Origin: a virus | Reading direction: 5' to 3' (one strand) | Virus record (IMG/VR): IMGVR_UViG_3300018065_000011 | Location: 62,001-126,000 of that record | DNA length: 64,000 bases | Part shown: positions 30,088 to 37,419 of the stretch, piece by piece | How positions within the stretch are numbered: position 1 is the stretch's first letter | Layout: each line of letters opens with the position of its first letter | Made by a program: the position numbers and the translations under genes | Notes under the pieces: generated by a model | What the model was told of the DNA's origin: nothing | What the model saw: the letters and a program-made list of their open reading frames with translations, nothing else | Database searches by the model: none

Positions 30088-30149
30088 CTCAGTTGGCAGA
30101 GCATCAGCTTCCATGCTGAGGGTCGCGGGTTCGATCCCCGCCACATGCT
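30078..30149 (+). tRNA. tRNA with 6-nt anticodon loop (Gly or Trp type)
   Basis: Acceptor gcgtgtg/cacatgc, D-stem gctc/gagc, anticodon stem tcagc/gctga enclosing only ttccat, T-arm gcggg ttcgatc cccgc. One base is missing from the loop, so the anticodon is ambiguous (UCC or CCA). The similar Gly(UCC) that follows has the normal loop cttccaa, so this may be a decaying Gly(UCC) duplicate. Confidence 0.65.
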
Positions 30150-30168
30150 CGAAAGGAAGAACATGAAC

Positions 30169-30241
30169 GCGGGAGTAGCTCAACTGGTAGAGCGTCAGCC
30201 TTCCAAGCTGAATGTAGCGGGTTCGACCCCCGTCTCCCGCT
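30169..30241 (+). tRNA. tRNA-Gly(UCC)
   Basis: Acceptor gcgggag/ctcccgc, anticodon stem tcagc/gctga with loop cttccaa (TCC), T-arm gcggg ttcgacc cccgt. Confidence 0.9.
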
Positions 30242-30244
30242 CAA

Positions 30245-30317
30245 GGGGCCTTAGCTCAGTTGGGAGAGCGGTGGCTTTGCAAGCCACAGGCCGCCGGTTC
30301 GATTCCGGCAGGCTCCA
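30245..30317 (+). tRNA. tRNA-Ala(UGC)
   Basis: Acceptor ggggcct/aggctcc, anticodon stem gtggc/gccac with loop tttgcaa (TGC), T-arm gccgg ttcgatt ccggc. Confidence 0.9.
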
Positions 30318-30326
30318 CGGAAGAAC

Positions 30327-30527
30327 ATGAGTCAACGAATCAACCATCGTCGGGAAGGAAAGAGGCATCAAGACAACGGGCCTCGATGGAAGAGCAGAAA
30401 CCCCATGGCGGGGGCAAACTCGACACACGTAGCACGCGCACGAAGGGGATGGCGAAACATCCTACGACGGAGGAAAAGGCGAAAGATCAAAGATGTGATT
30501 CAGCAGCATCTAGCCGAGATGGGGTAG
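30327..30527 (+). CDS. small highly basic protein
   Basis: A 66-residue product starting MSQRINHRREGKRHQ, with ARARRGWRNILRRRKRRK, probably nucleic-acid binding. It lies directly before the bL12 gene. No family assigned. Confidence 0.45.
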   Translation: MSQRINHRREGKRHQDNGPRWKSRNPMAGANSTHVARARRGWRNILRRRKRRKIKDVIQQHLAEMG

Positions 30528-30536
30528 TAGCGAACA

Positions 30537-30911
30537 ATGGCACAGATCACCAAAGAACAGGTCATTGACTATCTGGGGGCCCTCTCGCCTTCGGAAATGG
30601 CTATCCTCATCGAGAACCTGGAAGAGACGTGGGGCATGGAGATGTCCCGGCCAACTCAGCAAGCACCGAAGGTCGAGCAAGAGAAGGAGGAAGAACAGAC
30701 GGAATTCGAGGTCATACTTGAGAGTTTCGGAGACAAGAAGATCGACGTGATCAAGACCGTTCGCCAGGAGAAGCCGGGGATGGGTCTCAAGGAAGCAAAG
30801 GAGTTTGTCGAGTCTGCGCCGGTTACGATCGGTGAGGCGCTCTCAAAGGAGGAAGCAGAGGAAGCCAAGGCCAAGCTGGAGGAGGCAGGCGCAACGATCA
30901 CGATCAAGTAA
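30537..30911 (+). CDS. rplL: ribosomal protein bL12 (L7/L12)
   Basis: A 124-residue full-length L7/L12-like protein. The N-terminal dimerisation region (residues 1-30) reads QVIDYLGALSPSEMAILIEN, followed by a charged hinge (QEKEEEQTEF in part) and the C-terminal domain FEVILESFGDKKIDVIKTVR, LKEAKEFVESAP and EEAEEAKAKLEEAGATITIK. bL12 forms the ribosome stalk that recruits translation GTPases. A phage copy could exchange with the host stalk. It sits between tRNA genes, so the whole segment serves translation. Confidence 0.92.
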   Translation: MAQITKEQVIDYLGALSPSEMAILIENLEETWGMEMSRPTQQAPKVEQEKEEEQTEFEVILESFGDKKIDVIKTVRQEKPGMGLKEAKEFVESAPVTIGEALSKEEAEEAKAKLEEAGATITIK

Positions 30912-30984
30912 GGGGCAGTAGCTCAGATGGGAGAGCGCGTGTCTGGCAGACACGAAGTCAGGGGTTCGATCCCCCTCTGCTCCA
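30912..30984 (+). tRNA. tRNA-Ala(GGC)
   Basis: Acceptor ggggcag/ctgctcc, anticodon stem cgtgt/acacg with loop ctggcag (GGC), T-arm agggg ttcgatc cccct. Confidence 0.9.
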
Positions 30985-30990
30985 CAATCA

Positions 30991-31049
30991 AGGGACGTAG
31001 CTCAATGGAAGAGTGCCGGAAGCTGCGGGTTCGAATCCCGTCGTCTCCA
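30991..31049 (+). pseudogene. tRNA-like sequence lacking the anticodon arm
   Basis: D-arm gctc aatggaa gagt, T-arm gcggg ttcgaat cccgt and acceptor gggacg/cgtctcc are present. Only about 10 nt lie where the anticodon arm and variable loop should be. It is about 59 nt long, next to the kptA start. Likely a deleted tRNA, or a small tRNA-like RNA. Confidence 0.55.
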
Positions 31050-31063
31050 CAAAGGCAAGCAAC

Positions 31064-31621
31064 ATGAGGAAGGACAAACACACACGGACATCGAAGCTGT
31101 TGTCCATGCTTCTGCGCCATCGGCCAGAGGCCGCGGGTCTCGTGTTGGATGAGGCCGGCTGGGTTGGTGTGGATGAGTTGCTCGCGGGAATCGGGAACAA
31201 ACGAGGATTCGAAGTGACTAAAGACTTGCTTCGGCAAGTCGTAGATACCAACAACAAGAGGAGGTTTGAATTCAACGAAGACGGGACCAAGATTAGAGCC
31301 AGACAAGGCCATAGCGTGCGTGTGGATCTGGGGCACGAAGCCCAGGAGCCGCCCGAGTACCTGTACCACGGAACGGCAACTCGAAACCTCGCAGCGATTC
31401 GCGAGGGAGGGCTTCAGAAGATGAGCCGACACGCGGTTCATCTCTCACTCGATCTACCAACGGCAACCAGTGTTGGATCTCGGCACGGGAAGCCAGCCAT
31501 TCTCAAGATCCGGGCGAAGCAGATGCACGATGATGGCCACGTGTTCTACCTGACGGAGAACAAGGTCTGGTACACCGACAACATCCCCGTCGCCTACATC
31601 ATCTTTCCAGAGGACTCGTGA
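31064..31621 (+). CDS. kptA: RNA 2'-phosphotransferase, Tpt1/KptA family
   Basis: A 185-residue protein with the family order: SKLLSMLLRHRPEAAGLVLD, WVGVDELLAGI, then YHGTATRNLAAIREGGLQ, HAVHLSLD, and VFYLTENKVWYTDNIP. The enzyme removes a 2'-phosphate from RNA and transfers it to NAD, making ADP-ribose 1'',2''-cyclic phosphate; in fungi this is the last step of tRNA splicing. Bacteria lack that splicing route, so its use is open. The window's interrupted tRNAs, ligase and NAD genes make it interesting. The start was chosen after the pseudo-tRNA. Confidence 0.92.
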   Translation: MRKDKHTRTSKLLSMLLRHRPEAAGLVLDEAGWVGVDELLAGIGNKRGFEVTKDLLRQVVDTNNKRRFEFNEDGTKIRARQGHSVRVDLGHEAQEPPEYLYHGTATRNLAAIREGGLQKMSRHAVHLSLDLPTATSVGSRHGKPAILKIRAKQMHDDGHVFYLTENKVWYTDNIPVAYIIFPEDS

Positions 31622-31696
31622 GGGGCAGTAGCTCAGTTTCGGGAGAGCGCCACGTTCGCAACGTGGAAGTCAGGGGTTCGATTCCCCTCTGCTCCA
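31622..31696 (+). tRNA. tRNA-Ala(CGC)
   Basis: Acceptor ggggcag/ctgctcc, anticodon stem ccacg/cgtgg with loop ttcgcaa (CGC), T-arm agggg ttcgatt cccct. It closely resembles Ala(GGC) at 30912. Confidence 0.9.
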
Positions 31697-31764
31697 CAAT
31701 ATTTCGTCACCATCGAAAAGGACAGAAGGAACAACATGTAATCATCAACAAGGAGGTCGTCATC

Positions 31765-31980
31765 ATGCGTACCGTATATGCAGACCTGAACATGCGTAAC
31801 CGAACCCGTGACTGGAAGATCCCGCTCGGAGGCAATACCGTTTCCCTGCGTGCGATTGCAAAGCCGGGCACGGTGGTCCGTGTGACTGACGACGATCTAG
31901 AGGTCGAGGCTATGGTCGAGATCCGCAACGGGATGCTCGTTGCGGACGCCCGCTGGAACACGCTGGCGTATGTCCACTAG
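31765..31980 (+). CDS. small hypothetical protein (71 aa)
   Basis: A strand-rich product (WKIPLGGNTVSLRAIAKPG; VEAMVEIRNGMLVADARW) with an AAGGAGGT ribosome site. Not recognised. Confidence 0.5.
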   Translation: MRTVYADLNMRNRTRDWKIPLGGNTVSLRAIAKPGTVVRVTDDDLEVEAMVEIRNGMLVADARWNTLAYVH

Positions 31981-32052
31981 ACCAGGCCCGGCTAAGCAAG
32001 GAGGAAAGCGTATGGAACACGAACGATGGCGAGGCTGTCCGTAAGGACAGCT

Positions 32053-32125
32053 AGGGCGTTAGCTCAGTTGGGAGAGCGACGGACTCCAAATCCGTAGGTC
32101 GCGGGTTCGATCCCTGCACGCCCTG
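32053..32125 (+). tRNA. tRNA-Trp(CCA)
   Basis: Acceptor agggcgt/acgccct, anticodon stem acgga/tccgt with loop ctccaaa (CCA), T-arm gcggg ttcgatc cctgc, discriminator G. Confidence 0.93.
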
Positions 32126-32129
32126 CCGC

Positions 32130-32201
32130 GGCTCCGTAGCCAAGTGGGAAGGTAGCGCTCTGCAAAAGCGCCATTCGTCGGTTCGACTCCGACCGGAGCC
32201 T
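32130..32201 (+). tRNA. tRNA-Cys(GCA)
   Basis: Acceptor ggctccg/cggagcc, anticodon stem gcgct/agcgc with loop ctgcaaa (GCA), T-arm gtcgg ttcgact ccgac. Confidence 0.92.
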
Positions 32202-32272
32202 CCGCGATGAAACAACCGAACGACAACTAGCCCCCAGGGGTCTCGCTGCTCCTGGGCAACAGGAGCAAGACG

Positions 32273-32707
32273 ATGACCAGCCTGGCATACAAGACTACCT
32301 ACGACACTCTGACTACCGAGGGTCTCCCGAAGCGGGGGACTCGTGACTGGTACCTGGCAAAGCGAGCCAGGAAGCTGGGAAGGGTGAAGGGTCGGGGGCG
32401 AGTCGCCAAGTTTCGAGAGATCGCGCGGTACAAGCCCGTGTTGATTGCTGATCTTATTCTTGGGCGATTGCCCCGTATCCTAGAGAGCGAATTCTGGTTC
32501 TACGTCTGGCACGTGGACGGTTTGTGCGTCTACTGCAAGGCCAAGCTCACCAAGCAAAACCACACTCTGGATCACGTAATCCCGCGTGCCCAGGGCGGTG
32601 GTCAGCTTGGTCGCCAGAACCTCATGCCCTGCTGTCAGGCGTGCAACTGGACCAAGGCCGACAAGCCTCTATTGGTGTTCCTGTCCGAGCGACTAGAACA
32701 CCTTTAG
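32273..32707 (+). CDS. HNH endonuclease
   Basis: A 144-residue protein with the HNH core CVYCKAKLTKQNHTLDHVI, then GGGQLGRQNLMPCCQACNWT: CxxC, LDH, N and CxxC in normal order. The N-terminal half is basic and helical. It follows the last tRNA of the cluster and converges with the next gene, overlapping it by 15 nt. Confidence 0.82.
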   Translation: MTSLAYKTTYDTLTTEGLPKRGTRDWYLAKRARKLGRVKGRGRVAKFREIARYKPVLIADLILGRLPRILESEFWFYVWHVDGLCVYCKAKLTKQNHTLDHVIPRAQGGGQLGRQNLMPCCQACNWTKADKPLLVFLSERLEHL

Positions 32708-33091
32708 GATCTCGTTGATCGTGGCCTGCGTGTACTCTTCGACCGCATCACGGCCGGCAGACAGAGTATCGGGGCTATTCGCTCCGGCGTCTCGATGCTT
32801 GTAGCCTACACGCTTGAGATTCTCCAGCGACTTGTGGACTGCACGCGCGAGCGCCTTGCCTAGCTTGTCGATCTCATTGTTGCCTTTCACCAAGGCGGCG
32901 GTGAGATCGCGAGCGGCATCATGGGTGCCTTCGTAGTCCGAGTCGAGGCCCCATGCTTCGGGCTTGCTACGGTAGATGCTCGGATACTGCGCTTGCTTGA
33001 GCAGCGGAAGGATCGCTTCTTGGATATTGGGGTTTTCGTGAGCCAGCCTGATCAACTGGCCGCGGAGGCTGCGTTTGCGTGTGCCTGCCAT
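32693..33091 (-). CDS. protein with the LRxxLIRLAHENP N-terminal motif
   Basis: A 132-residue, helical protein. Residues 9-31 read LRGQLIRLAHENPNIQEAIL PLL, a motif that recurs at the start of proteins at 52819 and 54954 and inside 52819. The C-terminal part (DAARDLTAALVKGNNEIDKLGKAL in part) is amphipathic helix. I infer a structural or packaging role from the shared motif only. Confidence 0.55.
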   Translation of the reverse strand: MAGTRKRSLRGQLIRLAHENPNIQEAILPLLKQAQYPSIYRSKPEAWGLDSDYEGTHDAARDLTAALVKGNNEIDKLGKALARAVHKSLENLKRVGYKHRDAGANSPDTLSAGRDAVEEYTQATINEILKVF

Positions 33092-33140
33092 GGTCTACCT
33101 ACGGTGCGCGATAGGCGAATTAGGCGCGGGGTTTGCGCTG

Positions 33141-33168
33141 TAAACTTCTGTGGGAATCCCGCGTAGAG
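33141..33168 (+). promoter_or_regulatory. phage promoter-like motif
   Basis: TAAACTTC at 33141 and GCGTAGAG at 33161, same spacing as the copies at 14226, 49039 and 51639. It is 14 nt before the gene at 33183. Confidence 0.6.
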
Positions 33169-33182
33169 GGTCGGAGAGAGGA

Positions 33183-33575
33183 ATGGCAAGAACCACTTCA
33201 GATCCATGCGGCCGATGCGGCGGAAGCGGCTATCTTCCGCAGTATCGTCATGTCGAGGGCGGTGTTTGCTTTCGGTGCCGGGGAAGCGGCATTGATCCTG
33301 GGGGTCGCCGTGGGGGTCGCCGGGCCAAGAGGCTCTCAGACGAAGCCAGGGGCTTCCTGGCGGCGTTGGTGGAGAGCAGAATCTCGCTGCCCCCGCAAGA
33401 GCCGGAGCCGCTGGACGAGCTTCTGGGCGCTGGGCTCGTTGCTCCCGTGAGGGTGGTGGACAAGACCGGGAAAAAGCGCTCCGAGTACTACGCGACGGAG
33501 CGTGGGCACGAGAGCTATCAAAAGGCTGTAGAGGCGGGGTTGATTCGGGCCCGGCCAGGGGAATGGGTGCAGTGA
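33183..33575 (+). CDS. DnaJ-type zinc-finger protein
   Basis: A 130-residue product with CGRCGGSGYL and CFRCRGSGID, two CxxCxGxG repeats like those of the DnaJ cysteine-rich region but only one pair. The rest looks winged-helix-like (FLAALVESRISLPPQEP; KKRSEYYATERG). Role unknown. Confidence 0.6.
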   Translation: MARTTSDPCGRCGGSGYLPQYRHVEGGVCFRCRGSGIDPGGRRGGRRAKRLSDEARGFLAALVESRISLPPQEPEPLDELLGAGLVAPVRVVDKTGKKRSEYYATERGHESYQKAVEAGLIRARPGEWVQ

Positions 33576-33763
33576 TGAAGATCCTTCCGTCCTATTTGAG
33601 AGCGAAAGCCCTCGATGCGCTGGCACGGCTTGACGGCTTGCCGCCTTACGATGGGCCTTCCAACATCTGTCGGAACGACGGCTACTACGCGCAGTCCATC
33701 GAACAGACGTTTGGCATGTCCATCGTGGATCTGCGCAAGAGTGTGGAGAGAGACAATGGATGA
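33575..33763 (+). CDS. small hypothetical protein (62 aa)
   Basis: Product MKILPSYLRAKALDALARL..., coupled to the previous gene by an ATGA overlap and overlapping the next by 8 nt. Not recognised. Confidence 0.5.
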   Translation: MKILPSYLRAKALDALARLDGLPPYDGPSNICRNDGYYAQSIEQTFGMSIVDLRKSVERDNG

Positions 33764-33944
33764 CGTAGCTCGAATTCGTGAGGCGCAGGAGCATCTCTAC
33801 GTTGCTGTCCTGCAATCGCTCAAGACGGATGATGACATCATCATGGGGCACGTTCGCGATGCTCTGGATCAACTGGATCAGGTTCTCGGCGGCAACTATC
33901 CGGCGCGAACCCGTGAGATGCTCGAAAGGAAGGGGCTGAGATGA
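33756..33944 (+). CDS. small helical protein (62 aa)
   Basis: Product MDDVARIREAQEHLYVAV..., almost entirely helical and acidic. Overlaps both neighbours. Not recognised. Confidence 0.5.
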   Translation: MDDVARIREAQEHLYVAVLQSLKTDDDIIMGHVRDALDQLDQVLGGNYPARTREMLERKGLR

Positions 33945-34249
33945 GCGAGTCACCGAGAGGTAGTATCAAGTCTCCGATTCGTCCGTTTGGCGACGCTTAT
34001 TGGGAGCGAGTCGAGCGCAGCAGGGACGGACAGACAGGAGCCGAATGTTGTCTTTGCGGCAGACCGGGACGTGGTGTTGGTCGTTTCTTCATCGCGATTG
34101 ATCTGGGCGATCATTCGCTCTATCCGGCCACTTTCGACGTGGATACTCTGGGTGGAGACTTCTCTGTTGAGCGCGTAGGGAGCACTTGTGCTCGGAAACT
34201 TCGCGGGCTCGGGGCGCTACGCGACGTAGACGGAAACCCTGTGGATTGA
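33941..34249 (+). CDS. small cysteine-containing protein
   Basis: A 102-residue product with ECCLCGRPGRGVGRFF and a later STCARKLRG, a plausible zinc-binding set. Coupled by an ATGA overlap. Not recognised. Confidence 0.5.
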   Translation: MSESPRGSIKSPIRPFGDAYWERVERSRDGQTGAECCLCGRPGRGVGRFFIAIDLGDHSLYPATFDVDTLGGDFSVERVGSTCARKLRGLGALRDVDGNPVD

Positions 34250-34276
34250 GACCCGGATCAGGCGTAGAATCCACTG

Positions 34277-34567
34277 ATGCTGCGCCGATTCCGACAGTGG
34301 GTTCGCCAATGGCTCGACGTTCCGACTGTGGGGCGTGAGTCCGAGGACTTTGCTCGGAGTGAGACAATGGCTGTAGTGGGTGCTCTGGTGCAGCAGTGTC
34401 CCTCGTTGATCTACTATCCTGAGCTTATTCGCTTCATGGTCGGCGGCATCGGCGGCATCAACGGAATCTACGAGTTTACCCACGTGGCGACTGGCCGCTG
34501 GGTCTGGACCGGAGGCCGCTGGGTTCACGAGTCGCGGCAGAAACCGGGTCTGAAGGTGGTGAAATGA
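34277..34567 (+). CDS. hypothetical protein
   Basis: A 96-residue product starting MLRRFRQWVRQWLDV, with a Gly/Ile-rich stretch (VGGIGGINGIYEF) and Trp-rich end. GCGTAGAAT lies 12 nt upstream of the ATG and could be a -10 box. Not recognised. Confidence 0.5.
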   Translation: MLRRFRQWVRQWLDVPTVGRESEDFARSETMAVVGALVQQCPSLIYYPELIRFMVGGIGGINGIYEFTHVATGRWVWTGGRWVHESRQKPGLKVVK

Positions 34568-35289
34568 CACAAGACGAGCAGAGACAACAGTTGTTCGATG
34601 CGCTGCCCGGTGACATCCGTCAGCAGTTTCATGATCTTCTACAGAGTCGCCAAATTTCCATCTACTGGTCCGATGGCGAGTACGGCGCGAGACCGTTGAC
34701 GCATAGTGAAATGTCGGCCATTCTCGATCTCTTGATCGACTCGATCGGATCGGAGGTTGCGCTTCGCTTCACGAAGGAAGCGAGGTTCCGGTCTCCGCGG
34801 GATGAACCAACCGGGGAGGAGTTGGAAGAGGTCATCAAGGCGGGATGGGACCGCACGAAACTCTGGCCCTCGCAGAAGCCGGAGCCCGTGGAGATCACGG
34901 ACGTGAGAGCAAAGCTCTGGCAGAGAGGGCAGCTTGCTTCCTATCTGTACTCGACAGATTGGCAATTCCAGAACGAAGACCGTCCCTTTATCGCTGTGTC
35001 TCGTTCTCCAGGGTATCTGGCGCACCTAGAGACGGGGGTTCTTGACGCACAGTCCTACGAAGGGCTGCTGCGCCAGATAGACTTCGGCCGGTGGGGGTTT
35101 CCATTCGACGGCGTGGTGTACGAGCGTTTTTTCAATCGGGGTTCGCAGGTCTGGTTCAAGATCAGAGGATCGTTCAATTTTTGGCGAAAGTACTGGCCTG
35201 ATGACGACGTGTTGATGAAGGCTCGCAAAACCGTTCTGCCTCCGGGGGCAGAGATCAACGATGGTGACAGGGGCAGGGGCAGGGGATGA
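34564..35289 (+). CDS. hypothetical protein
   Basis: A 241-residue protein: helical N-terminal half (GDIRQQFHDLLQSRQ; EMSAILDLLIDSIGSE), then a mixed region (RPFIAVSRSPGYLAH; WGFPFDGVVYERFFNRGSQ). It ends with DGDRGRGRG. Not recognised. Overlaps the previous gene by 4 nt. Confidence 0.55.
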   Translation: MTQDEQRQQLFDALPGDIRQQFHDLLQSRQISIYWSDGEYGARPLTHSEMSAILDLLIDSIGSEVALRFTKEARFRSPRDEPTGEELEEVIKAGWDRTKLWPSQKPEPVEITDVRAKLWQRGQLASYLYSTDWQFQNEDRPFIAVSRSPGYLAHLETGVLDAQSYEGLLRQIDFGRWGFPFDGVVYERFFNRGSQVWFKIRGSFNFWRKYWPDDDVLMKARKTVLPPGAEINDGDRGRGRG

Positions 35290-35391
35290 CCAAAATTCTC
35301 CGCTTTCTCCGTTTCTTTTCCCTGCGCTGTTATCCGTTTTTGGCTTGTAGCAGGCATGGGCGTTGCTGGACACATTCGGAGTGGGCAGACG

Positions 35392-35652
35392 ATGGAGATC
35401 ACAGACGAGATCGGTAGGGAGATCTGGAACAAGCTGATCGAGCACTGTGGCGCTCGCGACATGCCTGAGTGGGAGCTTGCCAGTACGTTCACTCGTGCGC
35501 TTCGTGAGTACTTCATAGAGCGTCGTGAGAAGGTCGGCCGTGCTAGCTGGCCTTTCGAGTGGCGCTTTCAAGGAGTGCTAGGGTTTCGCCACCAAGACGG
35601 CGATGGGTTCTACGTCAACTACCTCCGGCTAAAGCCGGAGGCTTGTACCTGA
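35392..35652 (+). pseudogene. 5' part of a gene split by an IS200/IS605 element
   Basis: The frame encodes MEITDEIGREIWNKL ... FRHQDGDGFYVNY and then runs into the hairpin at the IS end. The remaining sequence is found beyond the IS (37241-37348), where VNYYPEDRTPERD continues the same kind of protein. An earlier in-frame ATG at 35356 is possible. The intact product was probably a small helical phage protein. Confidence 0.65.
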
Positions 35653-36762
35653 GATCTCCCCATGGAGTTGTCCCGATACCTTGATCTCCTGACGGAGACC
35701 GTTTGGCCGATTGACTGCGGCCCTGGCACGGATGTTCCGCGCCGCGATGATGTCGGCAGGCCCAGCGTGCCCGCACGACTCACAACAAAACCTGTCCCTC
35801 GTCGGCCTGTTCTTCCTCGAACAATGCCCGCACTCAGGACAGGTCTGGCTCGTGTACGCGGGATCGACGGCAACCACGGGAACCCCAGCCAACAACGCCT
35901 TGTACTCGATGAATGCGCGCTGTTGATGAAAGGACCAGCCGTGCAGTCGTGCTCGCTGTCGGCGGCGGGCCGTTACCCGGTCACGGATTCCCTGGAGGTC
36001 TTCCAGGGCGATGCCGCGGCCGGTGCGTTGCGCCTTCTGCACGAGTGCCTTGCTGATCCGGTGGTTGACGTCTCGCCTGAAACGAGCCTCTCTACCGGAA
36101 ATCTGTCGGAGTTTCCTTGTTGCCGCCTTCGTTCTTTTCCTCTGGAGATTGCGGCGACGGTGGGCATACCGACGCCTCACGAGTTCGACGCCATCGCCGG
36201 AGTAAGTGTCGCCGTCAGAGTCGGCGGCGAGGTTGACAATCCCGAGGTCAACGCCAAGGAAATTGTCCACGTCCTGCTGGGGCTTCTCTTCGACTGCGCA
36301 AGGGATAACGAGGAGCCACTTGCCAGTCCTTGTACGGACGAGATCGACTTCGCCAACACGAGACTCCAGCATCTCGCGCTGACGTGCGCTGCACTTGAAC
36401 GGCACCTTGATGCGGCCGTTGAGCGTCCAGATCGAGACGTGCGACTTCCCCCACGTCAGGATGCGGGGATCGTAGGGCTGTGCCCCGTGTCGTCGGAACT
36501 TCCTGGGCTTGGTTCGTTTTCCCACGGTGTGGGAAGCCGCTACCTTGGCGATGCACCGGACAGCGGCTTGGGCGCCGAGGCCGAAACGAGAACGCACGTC
36601 GCCGTAGACGGCCTTCTGGATGGCGATTTTGTGGTAGTGGCCGAGGGCCACAGCCTGCTCGGAGATCCAGGAGCACGCTTCGTTGCACCGCTCCAGAGTG
36701 GTCTGGAGGAGGGTGTCCTGTTCCGCAGAAGGGAGCAGGCGGACTTGCACGACGAGGTGCAC
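35629..36762 (-). CDS. tnpB: TnpB RNA-guided nuclease
   Basis: A 377-residue protein with the split RuvC nuclease: VDLGIVNLAA (first Asp, near residue 190), GIALEDLQG (Glu), and GPADIIAARNI (last Asp). Between them lies the zinc finger CPECG...CESCG. The N-terminal region has the TnpB-type HKIAIQKAV and KRTKPRKFRRHG parts. TnpB uses an omega-RNA from the element end to cut DNA at the donor site. All catalytic residues look intact. The omega-RNA should lie at the tnpB 3' end near 35620-35700. Confidence 0.9.
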   Translation of the reverse strand: MHLVVQVRLLPSAEQDTLLQTTLERCNEACSWISEQAVALGHYHKIAIQKAVYGDVRSRFGLGAQAAVRCIAKVAASHTVGKRTKPRKFRRHGAQPYDPRILTWGKSHVSIWTLNGRIKVPFKCSARQREMLESRVGEVDLVRTRTGKWLLVIPCAVEEKPQQDVDNFLGVDLGIVNLAADSDGDTYSGDGVELVRRRYAHRRRNLQRKRTKAATRKLRQISGREARFRRDVNHRISKALVQKAQRTGRGIALEDLQGIRDRVTARRRQRARLHGWSFHQQRAFIEYKALLAGVPVVAVDPAYTSQTCPECGHCSRKNRPTRDRFCCESCGHAGPADIIAARNIRARAAVNRPNGLRQEIKVSGQLHGEISGTSLRL

Positions 36763-36781
36763 GAGATTAGTCTGCCAGAGG

Positions 36782-37213
36782 ATGAAACGGGATGCAAGCC
36801 AGTTTCGGAGGGGCAGGCACGTCGTCTACGACTTACACGCTCATTTGGTCTTCGTGACCAAGTACCGGAGGGGATGCATCACGGAACGGGTGGCGGCCGT
36901 GTTGGAGGAAAGTTTCACGAAGGTCTGCGGGGACTTCGATGTGGTTTTGGAGGAAGTCGGATGGGAAGAAGACCACGCGCATCTTCTGATTTCGTATCCC
37001 CCGAAGGTGGCGCTGTCAGTCCTGGTCAACTCTCTCAAGGGTGCGAGCAGCAGGAAGTTACGAGAACGAGGATTCAAGGAAGTGCAGGATGCTCTGTGGG
37101 GGAAGGCGTTTTGGTCACCGAGTTACTGCGTAGTGTCTTGCGGAGGCGCTCCGCTCGAAAGGATCAAGAAGTATGTTGAGAATCAGAAAGGGCCCCTTTC
37201 CTCCTCGGCCTGA
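36782..37213 (+). CDS. tnpA: IS200-type Y1 transposase TnpA
   Basis: A 143-residue HUH transposase: VYDLHAHLVFVTKYRRG at the N-terminus, the metal-binding HUH motif DHAHLLIS near residue 63, and a Tyr in RIKKYVENQ near the C-terminus as the nucleophile. Full length for the family. It starts 19 nt from the divergent tnpB start. Confidence 0.92.
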   Translation: MKRDASQFRRGRHVVYDLHAHLVFVTKYRRGCITERVAAVLEESFTKVCGDFDVVLEEVGWEEDHAHLLISYPPKVALSVLVNSLKGASSRKLRERGFKEVQDALWGKAFWSPSYCVVSCGGAPLERIKKYVENQKGPLSSSA

Positions 37214-37240
37214 AGGCCGAGGCTTCCCCGGGGCTACACG

Positions 37241-37348
37241 GTGAATTACTATCCCGAGGACCGGACACCCGAGCGGGACGCGATGTGCAAGCACATGCAA
37301 GCGTGGCTCGATGAGCGGTTTCCCGAGGTCAAGCACTGGCTTCGGTAG
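37241..37348 (+). pseudogene. 3' part of the gene split by the IS
   Basis: GTG AAT TAC TAT encodes VNYYPEDRTPERDAM ... FPEVKHWLR up to TAG at 37346-37348. The VNY at its start matches the FYVNY at the end of the 5' part, supporting one original gene. Confidence 0.55.
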
Positions 37349-37419
37349 ATCGGGGACTGGGATTCGAACCCAGATTACGAGAACCAAAATCTCGTGTCCT
37401 GCCGTTAGACGATCCCCGA
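37349..37419 (-). tRNA. tRNA-Gln(UUG)
   Basis: On the minus strand: acceptor tcgggga/tccccga, anticodon stem cgaga/tctcg with loop ttttggt (TTG), T-arm ctggg ttcgaat cccag. Confidence 0.9.

Larger units (their letters stand above)
35620..37236. mobile_element. IS200/IS605-family insertion sequence
   Basis: Divergent tnpA (rightward) and tnpB (leftward) flanked by the end hairpins typical of this family: cctccggct/agccggagg with a 2-nt loop (35622-35641) and cctcggcc/ggccgagg (37203-37222). Insertion is by single-strand cut and paste through a Y1 transposase, so no target duplication is expected and none is obvious. It interrupts the gene at 35392-37348. Exact ends are estimates. Confidence 0.85.

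Noticed and set aside
35662-37179. Rightward 505-codon frame through the IS
   Set aside because: It lies antisense to TnpB with intact RuvC motifs and has no recognisable domain.
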